From WHTX01 sp038255145 (GTDB taxonomy: Bacteria; Actinomycetota; Acidimicrobiia; Acidimicrobiales; CAIXPF01): a stretch of 64,000 nt of DNA. The notes under the pieces were generated by a model. The model saw only the letters and a list, made by a program, of their open reading frames with translations, made no database searches and was not told the origin of the DNA. The stretch covers positions 198,225-262,224 of the forward strand of contig JBBSLP010000001.1 in the NCBI GenBank assembly GCA_038255145.1. The letters are read 5' to 3'. Below are positions 50,009-58,444 of this stretch, piece by piece (within the stretch, counting starts at the first letter, position 1; every line of letters starts with the position of its first letter). Both the position numbers and the translations under genes were made by a program.

Positions 50009-50956
50009 TCAGAGGATGGCGACGGCGTTGCCGGGAGAACCGAGACCGCCGGGGACCTTGAGGGGGGCGGCGACGAAGAGGAAGACCCAGCGACCGGCGT
50101 CACGGCAGCGTCGGGCCAGGGTCTCGTAGTCGAACATCTCGCCCAGGGCCAGGCCCAGCAGGGGGATGAGCCGGCGGTGCAGGGAGCCGACCGTGGGATC
50201 GCCGGGGACGACCTCGACGGCGGGGTTGTCGCAGCACAGGGCGGCGATGTGGGCGTCCCACAGGAAGCGGGCCATGTCCTCGCCGGCCGACAGGCCGGTG
50301 AACGTCGGCCCCGCGGCCAGGGCCACCCTGGCCTCGGCATCGAGGGCCCGGTAGGCGCCCACCCAGCCCGTGCGCAGGCAGAGGATGTCGCCCGTCTCCA
50401 GCGCCACCCCCTCCTCGTCGAGCACGGCGGCCAGGTCAGCGGGGGTGATGGGCACGGGGTCGAAGGGGTCCACGACCATGCCGTGGCGCTCACGCCAGCC
50501 GGCCACGTCGACGAGCACCCCCCGGCCGGCCACCCCCCGCTCGGCCCAGTGGTGGACGCCGAGGTCGTTGTTGCCGCTCATGGGGTCCTCGAGGCGGCCA
50601 CCCCAGTAGCCGTGCTCCCGGCAGCGCACGTGGTTGAGGCCGTCCCACTGCGTCGAACCCTGGAGGTGGAAGCCGTCGAGGCGGTCGTCCATCTCGTTGC
50701 GGTTCAGGGCGAAGGTGACGTGGTCGAAGGCCTTGCGGCCGAACAACGGGGGGTCGGGCTGATCGAGGGGCAGGTCGAGGCTGATGACCTCGCCCGTGCG
50801 CACCGCGGCCGCGGCCCGGGCCACCGCCGCGGGCGACAGCAGGTTCATGGTCCCCACGGCGTCACCCTCGCCGAACACGTCCCACGCCTTGCGGTGGGGC
50901 AGGCCCAGGCCCTCCACGGCCGGCAGTTCGTCGTAGCTGGGCAGCAGATCAGTCAT
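50009..50956 (-). CDS. Cyclase family protein (kynurenine formamidase-like)
   Basis: 315 residues from ATG 50956. Family text: VGTMNLLSPAAVARAAAAVR, EVISLDLPLDQPDPP, FHLQGSTQWDGLNHVR and WAERGVAGRGVLVDVAGW. The cyclase/formamidase metal motif HxGTHxDxP is represented by LQGSTQWDGLNHV, seen in the actinobacterial branch of this family. A metal-dependent hydrolase/dehydratase of unknown substrate. The gene is alone, with convergent remnants downstream. Confidence 0.85.
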   Translation of the reverse strand: MTDLLPSYDELPAVEGLGLPHRKAWDVFGEGDAVGTMNLLSPAAVARAAAAVRTGEVISLDLPLDQPDPPLFGRKAFDHVTFALNRNEMDDRLDGFHLQGSTQWDGLNHVRCREHGYWGGRLEDPMSGNNDLGVHHWAERGVAGRGVLVDVAGWRERHGMVVDPFDPVPITPADLAAVLDEEGVALETGDILCLRTGWVGAYRALDAEARVALAAGPTFTGLSAGEDMARFLWDAHIAALCCDNPAVEVVPGDPTVGSLHRRLIPLLGLALGEMFDYETLARRCRDAGRWVFLFVAAPLKVPGGLGSPGNAVAIL

Positions 50957-51130
50957 GACAACACCCCCATGTCGGAGCCCTGGGCCCCACTCGTCCGCGT
51001 CCTCGTCCCCACGTCCCCGACCGGCACCGGCCCGGGGCCCGGCGGATGTTAGGAGACGCGACGGACAGGTGCGCTGCCCCCTGACCAGGCAAAGCGCGTC
51101 ACCGACCCGGGCCGGTGCGAAGATGGGGGG
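50957..51130. promoter_or_regulatory. Divergent intergenic region
   Basis: About 170 nt between the cyclase gene (minus) and otsA (plus). It should contain both promoters. No distinctive operator seen. Confidence 0.35.
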
Positions 51131-52588
51131 GTGATCAACGTGGCCGCGGACCATGGTGTCGGAGAGGCGCCGACGCAACGGTCGCGCCCGGTGGTGGCGG
51201 TGGCCAACCGGTTGCCGGTGCAACACGGCGCCGACGGCTGGGAGCTGTCACCCGGCGGACTGGTGACCGCCCTGCGCCCCGTCATGGAGCAGGGCTCGGG
51301 CAGCTGGGTGGGCTGGGACGGTGGCGCCGAGGGCACGCCCCGACGCCTGCCGTCCATGAGCATCGACCTGCAACCGGTCAGCCTGACCCCCGACGAGGTC
51401 GCCGCCTACTACCACGGCTTCTCCAACCGCACCCTGTGGCCCCTGCTCCACGACGCCGTGGAGAAGCCCGTGTTCGAGCGGGACTGGTGGGCCAGCTACC
51501 AGCGGGTCAACGCCGCCTTCGCCGACGCGGCCATGGCCGCCCTGCGCAGTCAGCCCGACTCCCTCCTGTGGGTGCACGACTACCACCTCATGCTCGTACC
51601 GCTGCTCGTGCGCCAACTGCTCCCCCACCAGCCCATCGGTTACTTCCTCCACGTCCCCTGGCCTTCGCCCGACCTGTTCATGCGCATGCCGTGGCGGGCC
51701 GACGTGCTGCGGGGCCTGCTCGGCGCCGACGTGGTGTCCTTCCACACCGAGGGCTATCGGCGGAACTTCGTGCAGGCCTGCACCAGGCTGTTGGCCACCG
51801 AGGGCGTCACCCTGCGCACCGGCGGTGAGGTCGTGCTGCCCGACGGTCGGGTCGTGCGCACCACGGCCTCGCCCATCTCCATCGACGCCGACGAGTTCAC
51901 CGCCCTGGCCCACTCCCCCCAGACCGACGTCGAGGTGGTCGCCCTCGAGCAGCAGTTCGCCGGGCGCAAGGTGCTGCTGGGCGTGGACCGCCTCGATTAC
52001 ACCAAGGGCATCGTCGAGCGGCTGCTGGCCGTGGAGCTGCTGTTCGAGCGGCGGGAGGACCTGCGCCGCGACCTGGTCTTCGTGCAGGTCGCCGTGCCCA
52101 GCCGCGACGACGTGCAGGAGTACCGCGACCTGCGGGCCACCGTCGAGCAGACCGTGGGCCGCATCAACGGCCGCTTCACCGCCCCGGGGCGCGACGTGCC
52201 CGTGCACTACCTGTACCGGGGGCTGCCCCAGTCCCGCCTGGCCGCCTACTACGCCGTGGCCGACGCCCTGCTCGTCACCCCGCTGATGGACGGCATGAAC
52301 CTGGTGGCCAAGGAGTACGTGGTCGTGCAGCAGGCCCGCCGGGGAGCCGGGGCCCTGGTGCTCAGCGAGTTCACCGGCTCCGCCCTGGAGCTGCGGGCGG
52401 CCACCCCCTGCAACCCCTACGACGTCGAGGGCCTGTCCCGCCAGATCGAGGCCGTGCTCGAGCTGCCCGAGCGCACCCGGCGCAACGCCATCGCCTCGAT
52501 GGCCCGACGCGTCCGCACCCACGACGTGCACCGTTGGGTGGACAGCCAGCTCAGCACCATCGAGGCCGCGGCCGCCGCCCACGGCTGA
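51131..52588 (+). CDS. otsA: Trehalose-6-phosphate synthase
   Basis: 485 residues from a GTG. GT20 family motifs: VVAVANRLPV, WELSPGGLVTALRPVM, GSWVGWDGG, FSNRTLWPLLHD, LLWVHDYHLMLVPLLVRQLL, IGYFLHVPWPSPDLF, RTVQ... (VEQTVGRINGRF), LLGVDRLDYTKGIVERL, LLVTPLMDGMNLVAKEYVVV, LSEFTGSALEL. Catalyses UDP-glucose + glucose-6-phosphate to trehalose-6-phosphate. Length is normal. No trehalose phosphatase is adjacent, so the second step is encoded elsewhere. Confidence 0.96.
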   Translation: MINVAADHGVGEAPTQRSRPVVAVANRLPVQHGADGWELSPGGLVTALRPVMEQGSGSWVGWDGGAEGTPRRLPSMSIDLQPVSLTPDEVAAYYHGFSNRTLWPLLHDAVEKPVFERDWWASYQRVNAAFADAAMAALRSQPDSLLWVHDYHLMLVPLLVRQLLPHQPIGYFLHVPWPSPDLFMRMPWRADVLRGLLGADVVSFHTEGYRRNFVQACTRLLATEGVTLRTGGEVVLPDGRVVRTTASPISIDADEFTALAHSPQTDVEVVALEQQFAGRKVLLGVDRLDYTKGIVERLLAVELLFERREDLRRDLVFVQVAVPSRDDVQEYRDLRATVEQTVGRINGRFTAPGRDVPVHYLYRGLPQSRLAAYYAVADALLVTPLMDGMNLVAKEYVVVQQARRGAGALVLSEFTGSALELRAATPCNPYDVEGLSRQIEAVLELPERTRRNAIASMARRVRTHDVHRWVDSQLSTIEAAAAAHG

Positions 52589-52772
52589 GCCCAGAGGGTG
52601 ACCCGCGGGACGATGGTGTCGGGTGCGGGCCCGCCGTCGGGGCATCGACACGGGCCCACACCCGAACCACGGCAGATGCCCACTCGAACAGTTCCCCTTG
52701 GTTGATCAATGCAGCCTCGGCGGTTTGTCAACGTTCCACCAACGGCGGGCCACGGTGCCCGGGAGTGGTTGG

Positions 52773-53705
52773 CTACGGCTCGACCAGCACCTTGATGGCT
52801 CCCGAGGACCGGTCCGCAGCGGTGGCGAAGGCTTCGGGAGCCCGATCGAGGGGGAAGCGGTGGGTCACCAGGGCCTCGCCCAGCCCGGGCAGCTCGCCCA
52901 ACAGCCGCGCCGCCAGGTCGGCCTCGCGCACCCCGTCCACGTGGCCGTAGTAGATCACGGGCAGGACCCGCAGCTCCTTGAGGCTGAGGGCCATGCCCGG
53001 CAGGGTCACGTCACCCCAGTAGTTGCCGGAGATGACGAACCAGCCGCCGGGCCGGCACAACCGCACCGCTTCGCGGGCCGCGGATCCGGTGCCCGCCGCG
53101 TCCATGGCCACGTCGTACTTTCCCCGGGGCTCGAGGCCGGCGCCGAGGCGGGCGGCCGCGGCCTGCTGGTGGGGGTGGCGGGCCACGACGTCGACCTGGC
53201 AGCCCCGGTGCAGGGCGATGGCCGCGGCCACCAGGCCCACGGTCCCCCCGCCCACGATGGCCACCCGCATGTCGGGGGTCAGGGGCACCGACGCGAAGGC
53301 GTGCACCCCCACGGCGATGGGTTCCACCAGCCATGCGTCCGCCGCGGAGACGCCCTCGGGTAGCTCGACCAGGCACTCGGCCTCGATGAGGAGGCGGTCG
53401 GCCATGCCCCCGTCGCGGTGGATGCCGACGACGGTGTTGGACCCCACCCGGCACAGGTTGGTCTGGCCCAGGAGGCAGCTGGCGCACTCACCGCAGTAGC
53501 GCAGCGGGCAGATGGCCACGGCCCGACCGTCGACCGTGCCCCCGATCTCGTGGCCGAACGTGACCGGCCGCGGGCCCATGTCGAGCATGTGCAGGTCGGA
53601 CCCGCAGATGCCCACCGAGGCCACCTCGACGACGACGCCCTCACCCTCGGGCTCGGGGAGGTCGACGACGGCCACACCGTCTTCCGTGCACCGCACCGCT
53701 CGCAT
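52773..53705 (-). CDS. Zinc-binding alcohol dehydrogenase family protein (MDR)
   Basis: 310 residues from ATG 53705 (MRAVRCTEDG). Catalytic zinc region GICGSDLHMLDMG and FGHEIGGTVDG; structural-zinc lobe CGECASCLLGQTNLCRVG. NAD-binding fold VAIVGGGTVGLVAAAIALHRG. Shorter than most MDR members by about 30-40 residues. Resembles sorbitol/threonine dehydrogenase-like enzymes. The gene is separated from otsA by about 180 nt and is convergent with it. Confidence 0.88.
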   Translation of the reverse strand: MRAVRCTEDGVAVVDLPEPEGEGVVVEVASVGICGSDLHMLDMGPRPVTFGHEIGGTVDGRAVAICPLRYCGECASCLLGQTNLCRVGSNTVVGIHRDGGMADRLLIEAECLVELPEGVSAADAWLVEPIAVGVHAFASVPLTPDMRVAIVGGGTVGLVAAAIALHRGCQVDVVARHPHQQAAAARLGAGLEPRGKYDVAMDAAGTGSAAREAVRLCRPGGWFVISGNYWGDVTLPGMALSLKELRVLPVIYYGHVDGVREADLAARLLGELPGLGEALVTHRFPLDRAPEAFATAADRSSGAIKVLVEP

Positions 53706-53765
53706 GGCCGGCACCGTAGCGCCGGCCGCCGGGTGCCCGGAGCGGGATGCGGGCCACCCCCGACC

Positions 53766-54248
53766 TCACCCCGCGTCACGCTGCCCGTCAAGGCGGGCGT
53801 CCAGCTGGGCGCCGATGCGGTCGAGGGCATCGACGATCATCTGGCGGTAGCCGTCCTCGTCCAGGGCGCCGATCACCTCGCGGCCGAAGGCCACATGGGC
53901 TCGGGCGTGGGCGTGCTCACCGAGGCGCCGGTAGACGTCGGCCAGGTTGAGGTGCAGGGAGGGGTGGAAGCTGCGGGCCGAGCCCGCCACCCCGGCCGCG
54001 GCCACCCGCTCGTCGGTCAGCTGATCAGCCGCGGCCAGGGCCCGCAGGTCCCAGGTGAGCTCGGCCTCGGGATCGTCCTGCAGGTCGGCCATGGCATGGG
54101 CCAGGGCGCACCGGTGCAGGGGATCGCCGTGCTCACCGACGTCGGCCCAGACGTCGAGGAACATCGTCCGGGCCCCGGACGGATCCCCCCGCTGACCCCG
54201 TTCCATCGCCCGGCTGATCCTGCCCATGACCTCGCCCGACTCGCCCAT
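53766..54248 (-). CDS. TPR-like small protein
   Basis: 160 residues from ATG 54248. Alpha-helical with TPR-like pairs: MGRISRAMERGQRGDPSGAR, DPLHRCALAHAMADLQDDP, HLNLADVYRRLGEHAHARAH, DEDGYRQMIVDALDRIGAQL. The second repeat has the clear Y-x-x-L-G-x-x-x-x-A pattern. Probably protein-protein binding. Related proteins occur in Streptomyces without known function. Confidence 0.68.
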   Translation of the reverse strand: MGESGEVMGRISRAMERGQRGDPSGARTMFLDVWADVGEHGDPLHRCALAHAMADLQDDPEAELTWDLRALAAADQLTDERVAAAGVAGSARSFHPSLHLNLADVYRRLGEHAHARAHVAFGREVIGALDEDGYRQMIVDALDRIGAQLDARLDGQRDAG

Positions 54249-54432
54249 CCCCCCGTTGTACGCCGCCGGTGTGACAACGCAGGTGGCGTGAGATCGGGCC
54301 GGTCGGCTGGGGCTGCTCGCAACGGTGCGACCTCTCCGGGTACCTCGCGCCGATCCCGCGGCGATCAGGCACCCACTGACCGCCGCCGTGCACGTCCCGA
54401 TGGCCGACGACGGTCGGTCCTCGACGGGTTCG
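54249..54432. other. Intergenic region, no gene seen
   Basis: About 180 nt between two minus-strand genes. No clear coding frame. Possibly holds the promoter of the TPR-like gene. Confidence 0.35.
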
Positions 54433-54552
54433 TCAACCCTGGGCGTAGTTGGAGGCACCCCACCAGTCGACGACGAAGGTCCTCGTCTCGTCAGCGACGT
54501 CGAACGTCTTCTGCTCGGCCCCGGTGGCACGGCTGTCGGCCATGGCGGTCAT
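54433..54552 (-). CDS. 39-residue micro-ORF with a strong Shine-Dalgarno
   Basis: ATG 54552 to TGA 54433. The peptide starts MTAMADSRATGAEQKTFDVA, then DETRTFVVDWWGASNYAQG. AGGAGG lies 7 nt before the ATG, the best ribosome site I saw in the window, and a 35-nt hairpin ends immediately before it. Hydrophilic, with no membrane segment; two adjacent Trp residues are near the end. It may be a leader or a small functional peptide. Codon use is typical of the genome. No homology recognised. Confidence 0.5.
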   Translation of the reverse strand: MTAMADSRATGAEQKTFDVADETRTFVVDWWGASNYAQG

Positions 54553-54565
54553 CGGTCGTCCTCCT

Positions 54566-54600
54566 GTGATCGTCGCCGGCCGGCGGCCGGCGATGATCAC
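54566..54600 (-). promoter_or_regulatory. Perfect-stem hairpin upstream of micro-ORF
   Basis: 16-bp arms (54566-54581 and 54585-54600) with a 3-nt loop and a single G-U-type mismatch. On the minus strand the hairpin ends at the base before AGGAGG (54565-54560). Such a stem would block or expose the ribosome site depending on a trigger (protein, temperature, ligand). Confidence 0.6.
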
Positions 54601-54710
54601 CTTGGTACCAGGCCCCTGCCGCCGCCCTGCCGCCGTCGTGGCAAGCCGGCGGCAAGGGGACCGTGGGACGGTGGCCCGGTCCCACCTGTCGAGGAGGAAC
54701 CAGGACCGCC

Positions 54711-55706
54711 ATGCGCCACACCGACCCCATCGACCAGCGGGAGGATCTGGACCGCCTGCTGGCTGCGGCCACCCGTCGCGAGTCGTGGTCTCCCGAGGAC
54801 ACCAAGTCCGGCGCCCGCTTCGAGCGGGTCGTCATCGCCGGCCAGCCCTACGTGCTCAAGTACCAGGACCCCGTCGACGACTGGCTGCTGCGGGCGACCG
54901 GAGACCCCGGCCGCAGCTACGTGCGGCTGTGGGAGCACGGTCTGCTCGACCGCCTACCGGACGTGGTGGACCACGCCGTGGTGGCCGCGGCCTGGGACGG
55001 GTCGGTGGGCCGCGTGCTGCTGCGGGACGTGACCCCCCAGCTGCTGCCGCCCGGGCAGCCCTTCACCGTGGCCGAGCACCGGCGCTTCCTCGACCACATG
55101 GCCGCGCTGCACGCCACCTTCTGGGGTTGGCGCGACGACGTGGGCCTCACCCCCTTGGCCGCCCGCTACCTGTTGTTCTCGCCGCAGGTGGCCCGCGACG
55201 AGCACCAGCGGGGATCGGACGCGGTCGTGCCCCAGATCATGGCCCAGGGGTGGTCGGCCCTGCCCGATTCGTCTGCCACCCTGGCCCACCTCGTGCTCCC
55301 CCTCCTCGAGGACCCCGGACCCCTGGTCGCCGCGCTCGACCGGGTGCCCCACACCCTCGTCCACGGCGACTGGAAGGGCGCCAACCTCGGTCGTCACGCC
55401 GACGGGCGCACGGTGCTGCTCGACTTCGGCGAGGCGCCCGGGGAGGCCTCGCCCCTGGCCGACCTGTCGTGGTACCTGGCCCTGAACGCCGCCCTGCTGC
55501 CCGAGGACAAGGACACCACCATCGCCACCTACCGGGCGGCCCTCGAAGCGCGTGGTGTCGACGTCGGCGGGTGGTGGGAGGAGGCCGTCGCCCTCGAGAT
55601 GCTCGGGGCCATGCTCCAGTTCGGTTGGGAGAAGGCGTTGGGCGGTCCCGGCCCCGAGCTGGCCTGGTGGGAGGCCAAGGCGATGGCCGGTGCCCGTTGG
55701 CTGTAG
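54711..55706 (+). CDS. Aminoglycoside phosphotransferase/APH-type kinase family protein
   Basis: 331 residues from ATG 54711, with GAGGAGGAACC upstream. APH-fold kinase: VVIAGQPYVLKYQDP (nucleotide-binding Lys), DHMAALHATFWGWRDDVGL, catalytic loop TLVHGDWKGANLGRHADG (HGDxxxxN) and metal motif VLLDFGEAP. Phosphorylates a small molecule or acts as a kinase-like protein. An antibiotic-resistance role is not supported. It overlaps a methyltransferase gene by 10 nt. Confidence 0.85.
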   Translation: MRHTDPIDQREDLDRLLAAATRRESWSPEDTKSGARFERVVIAGQPYVLKYQDPVDDWLLRATGDPGRSYVRLWEHGLLDRLPDVVDHAVVAAAWDGSVGRVLLRDVTPQLLPPGQPFTVAEHRRFLDHMAALHATFWGWRDDVGLTPLAARYLLFSPQVARDEHQRGSDAVVPQIMAQGWSALPDSSATLAHLVLPLLEDPGPLVAALDRVPHTLVHGDWKGANLGRHADGRTVLLDFGEAPGEASPLADLSWYLALNAALLPEDKDTTIATYRAALEARGVDVGGWWEEAVALEMLGAMLQFGWEKALGGPGPELAWWEAKAMAGARWL

Positions 55707-56536
55707 CCGCGGCGTACGACAGGTCGGCGTCAGCGTGGCACCGGGAGGCCGGCGTGGTCTACGGGCCACTGGCCACGGCCCTCGTCGAAGCCAGCCCGGG
55801 GCCGTGGGCGGGGTGCCGGGTGCTCGACGTGGGCTCGGGCACGGGCATGGTGGCCGACGCGGCCGAGGCCCGTGGCGCCACGGTCGTGGCCGCCGACCTG
55901 GCGGTGGGGATGTTGCGCCACCAGCACGTCCTGCGCCGGCGCCGCGACCCCAGGCCGGCGGTGGCCGCCGATGCCCTGGCCCTGCCCTTCGCCGATGCCG
56001 CTTTCGACGTCTCGGTGGCCGGCTTCCTGCTCAACCACCTCCCTCCGGGCCCGGCCCTGGCCGAGCTGGGCCGGGTCGTCCGCCCCGGCGGCCTCGTCGT
56101 GGCCACCACGTGGCCCCATGGGCGCCGCGACGCGGTCAAGGCCGCGGTCGACAGCGTGCTCGCGGCCCGGGGTTGGCGCCCACCGGCCTGGTACGCGGCC
56201 CTCAAGGCCGACGTCGAGCCGGTCTCCGGACGCCCCCGACGGCTGGCCGCCGCGGCCCGGGGCGCGGGGCTGATCGCCCCCCGGGTCGTGGAACGGGTCG
56301 AGGACCTGGGCTTGCGCGACCCCGCCGCCATCGTCGCCTACCGTCTCGCCCTGCCCCACGTCGCCCCCTGGGTGGACCGCCTGGCCCCGCCGGCGCGGGC
56401 CGGGCTGGAGCGTGACGCCCGAGACGCCGTGGCCCCCCACCTGGCCCGATGGCGGCCGGCCATGCTCATCCTGGTGGCTCATGTCGCCGGTCAACCCAGG
56501 CGGCGGGCGGCGAAGCGCTCCAGTCCGTCCGCGTAG
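55697..56536 (+). CDS. SAM-dependent methyltransferase
   Basis: 279 residues if TTG 55697 is used (LAVAAAYDRSASAW); GTG 55754 is an alternative. Motif I CRVLDVGSGTGMVADAAEAR, motif II VVAADLAVGML, then AADALALPFADAAFDVSVAG and LGRVVRPGGLVVATTWPHG. Methyltransf_11-like core plus a helical C-terminal extension. It overlaps the kinase-like gene by 10 nt, so the two are likely coexpressed. The 3' end overlaps the opposing regulator gene by 46 nt. Confidence 0.82.
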   Translation: MAVAAAYDRSASAWHREAGVVYGPLATALVEASPGPWAGCRVLDVGSGTGMVADAAEARGATVVAADLAVGMLRHQHVLRRRRDPRPAVAADALALPFADAAFDVSVAGFLLNHLPPGPALAELGRVVRPGGLVVATTWPHGRRDAVKAAVDSVLAARGWRPPAWYAALKADVEPVSGRPRRLAAAARGAGLIAPRVVERVEDLGLRDPAAIVAYRLALPHVAPWVDRLAPPARAGLERDARDAVAPHLARWRPAMLILVAHVAGQPRRRAAKRSSPSA

Positions 56537-58302
56537 CTGCCGGCCCGCCCGACCAGGCGGGCGACGCGGCGGCGGGCCTGGGACTGCCAGACGGGGACGT
56601 CGAAGGTGGTGGCCACCTCGGCCGTGATCCACCAAGCCTCCAGACCGGCGAGCTGGTCGAGGCCGTCCAGCAGCGCGCCCACCGCGTCGAGATCGCCAGC
56701 CAGGACCAGGTGGGGGGCCATGTCGAGGGCCCCGGCGGGATCCGTGCGTGCACGCCCCCGGCGCCGCGCGGCGACAGCCCCCACCAGCAGGGCCTGGGAC
56801 CGGTAGTGGGGGATGCCCAGGTGACCGGCGTCGGTGGCCAGGGCCGCGGCGCCGAGCAGGGCAGCCTGGAGGTCGCCCCCAGCCAGGTCGAGGCGGGCCC
56901 GGAGCAGGCGCCCCCGCAGCTGGTGGCGCCAACGGAACGCGTGCTCGACGTCGCCGAGGCCGTCGGCCCGCACGAGCAGGCCCGCGGCGCCGTCGAGGTC
57001 GCCGGCCAACAGGCGCCCGGCCGCCAGGTCGAGCACACCTTGGGCCAACGGCTCGGTGAGGCCCTCCTTGGCCGCCAGTTCCGTGGCCGCGTGGTTGAGC
57101 TCGTCGGCCTCGCCCAGCCCCCCCAGGTTCCGCACGATCCAACCCCGCAGGTTGAGCGGGCGCGGGGTCCAACGGCGGGCTCCCATGCGGGCCACGTCGT
57201 CGGCCAGGGTGGCCAGGGTGGCCAGGGCCTCGTCGGGCCGACCGAGGGTGGCCGAGGGTGGCCGAGGGTGGCCGAGGGTGGCCGAGGGTGGCCGAGGGTG
57301 GCCGAGGGTGGCCGAGGTGGCCGAGGCCATGGTCGCCGCCATCAGGCCGTAGGCGTTGGGGAACCGGTACGCAGCCAGTCCCCGGCCCGTCTCGGGACGG
57401 GCCAGGCGCAGGGCCTCCTCGGGTCGGCCCTGGCTGACGCGCAGCCAGGCCAGCCAGGCCTCGGCCAACCTGCCGATCGTCAGCGGAGCCGTGGCCAGGG
57501 CCTCGCCGAGGCGGGCGTCGGACCCGGCGAGGTCCCCCGCGGCCAACGACACCCAACCACCGAGGGCCAGGCAGCTGGTGCGCACGTCGGCCGCAGTCGC
57601 CTCGCGGGCGCCCCGGTCGGCCAGGACCAGGGACTGGGCGAAGCGACGCTCGAGGTGGGCCGACCACGCCGCCACCTCCAACGCCTCCGGCCCCGCTCCC
57701 AGGGCCACCCCGGCGTCGAGGTCGGCGGCGGCCTCGGCGTAGCGGCCGAGCAGGCTGTGGACCCGGGCCCGTTCGACCCGGGCCTCGGCGGTGTCGTCGA
57801 GGGTGATGGCCTCGTCGAGCAGGTGGCAAGCCTCCTCCTGGTGGAAGCGGGCCACGGCCACCCGGGCGCCGGCGACGAGCATGGCACCCGCCTGGTGCAG
57901 GTCGCCGCCCAGGCGGGCGTGGTGGGCCACGGCCAGGGGATCGGCGTCCGCCCGGGCGCCCAGGGCCCGTCCCGCCTCGCGGTGCAGGAATGCGGCACGC
58001 GACGGCCCAACCGTCGACGCCAGCGCCTCACGGACCAGAGCGTGGGCGAAGGTGAACGCGGCGCCCCCCAGCACAGCGCGCAACCTGCTGACCAGCACCG
58101 AGACCTGGTCAGAGGCCCGTGTCGGCGCGTCCTGGCCCCACACGCAGGACACGAGGTGGTCCACGGTCACGGGCCGGGCGTGGTGGAGGGCGAGAACCTT
58201 GAGCAACCGCCGGCCCTGCCGTCGTCCCAGACGCGTGCCGTCGCAGCCCTCCACCTGGAGCTCTCCCAACAGCCGCACCCTGAGGAACTGCACCGGCCTC
58301 AT
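56491..58302 (-). CDS. SARP-type DNA-binding domain fused to TPR region; BTAD and ATPase missing
   Basis: 603 residues from ATG 58302. Residues about 7-75 form an OmpR-type winged helix of SARP regulators (RVRLLGELQVEGCDGTRLGR, RQGRRLLKVLALHHARPV, DQVSVLVSRLRAVLG). Directly after comes FTFAHALVREALASTVGPS-RAAFLHREAGRAL, which belongs to the segment after the AAA/NB-ARC ATPase in large SARP/LuxR-like proteins. The BTAD and ATPase domains (several hundred residues) are missing. The rest is TPR-like up to the C-terminus. In the middle lies a 10-nt tandem repeat (SATLGHPRPP decapeptides), with copy number able to change frame. Likely a regulator, but altered by deletion. Confidence 0.75.
   Translation of the reverse strand: MRPVQFLRVRLLGELQVEGCDGTRLGRRQGRRLLKVLALHHARPVTVDHLVSCVWGQDAPTRASDQVSVLVSRLRAVLGGAAFTFAHALVREALASTVGPSRAAFLHREAGRALGARADADPLAVAHHARLGGDLHQAGAMLVAGARVAVARFHQEEACHLLDEAITLDDTAEARVERARVHSLLGRYAEAAADLDAGVALGAGPEALEVAAWSAHLERRFAQSLVLADRGAREATAADVRTSCLALGGWVSLAAGDLAGSDARLGEALATAPLTIGRLAEAWLAWLRVSQGRPEEALRLARPETGRGLAAYRFPNAYGLMAATMASATSATLGHPRPPSATLGHPRPPSATLGRPDEALATLATLADDVARMGARRWTPRPLNLRGWIVRNLGGLGEADELNHAATELAAKEGLTEPLAQGVLDLAAGRLLAGDLDGAAGLLVRADGLGDVEHAFRWRHQLRGRLLRARLDLAGGDLQAALLGAAALATDAGHLGIPHYRSQALLVGAVAARRRGRARTDPAGALDMAPHLVLAGDLDAVGALLDGLDQLAGLEAWWITAEVATTFDVPVWQSQARRRVARLVGRAGSYADGLERFAARRLG
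57241..57325 (-). repeat. 10-nt tandem repeat (GGCCGAGGGT) inside the SARP-TPR gene
   Basis: About eight near-perfect copies. Unit length 10 is not a multiple of three, so each gain or loss shifts the frame, while gain or loss of three adds or removes SATLGHPRPP. Confidence 0.85.
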
Positions 58303-58317
58303 GTTGCCCGCGGTGCC

Positions 58318-58339
58318 AGCGCAGGGGAACCCCTGCGCT
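58318..58339. promoter_or_regulatory. Perfect palindrome in divergent promoter region
   Basis: AGCGCAGGGG and CCCCTGCGCT separated by AA. It lies 16 nt upstream of the SARP-TPR start and 105 nt upstream of the GGDEF/EAL start, a likely operator controlling one or both genes. Confidence 0.6.
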
Positions 58340-58444
58340 ACACGGGGTGGGGAGAGAGGACCCCGGGGGGCCGGCCCAGGCGAAGGGCGCCCACGAACCC
58401 ACCTCCGGGGTTCAGTCGGGGCACCGGTGTGCCGTAGTACCACC

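Noticed and set aside
57241..57325. CRISPR or origin iterons
   Set aside because: 10-nt contiguous units without spacers inside a coding frame; no DnaA boxes or rep gene nearby.
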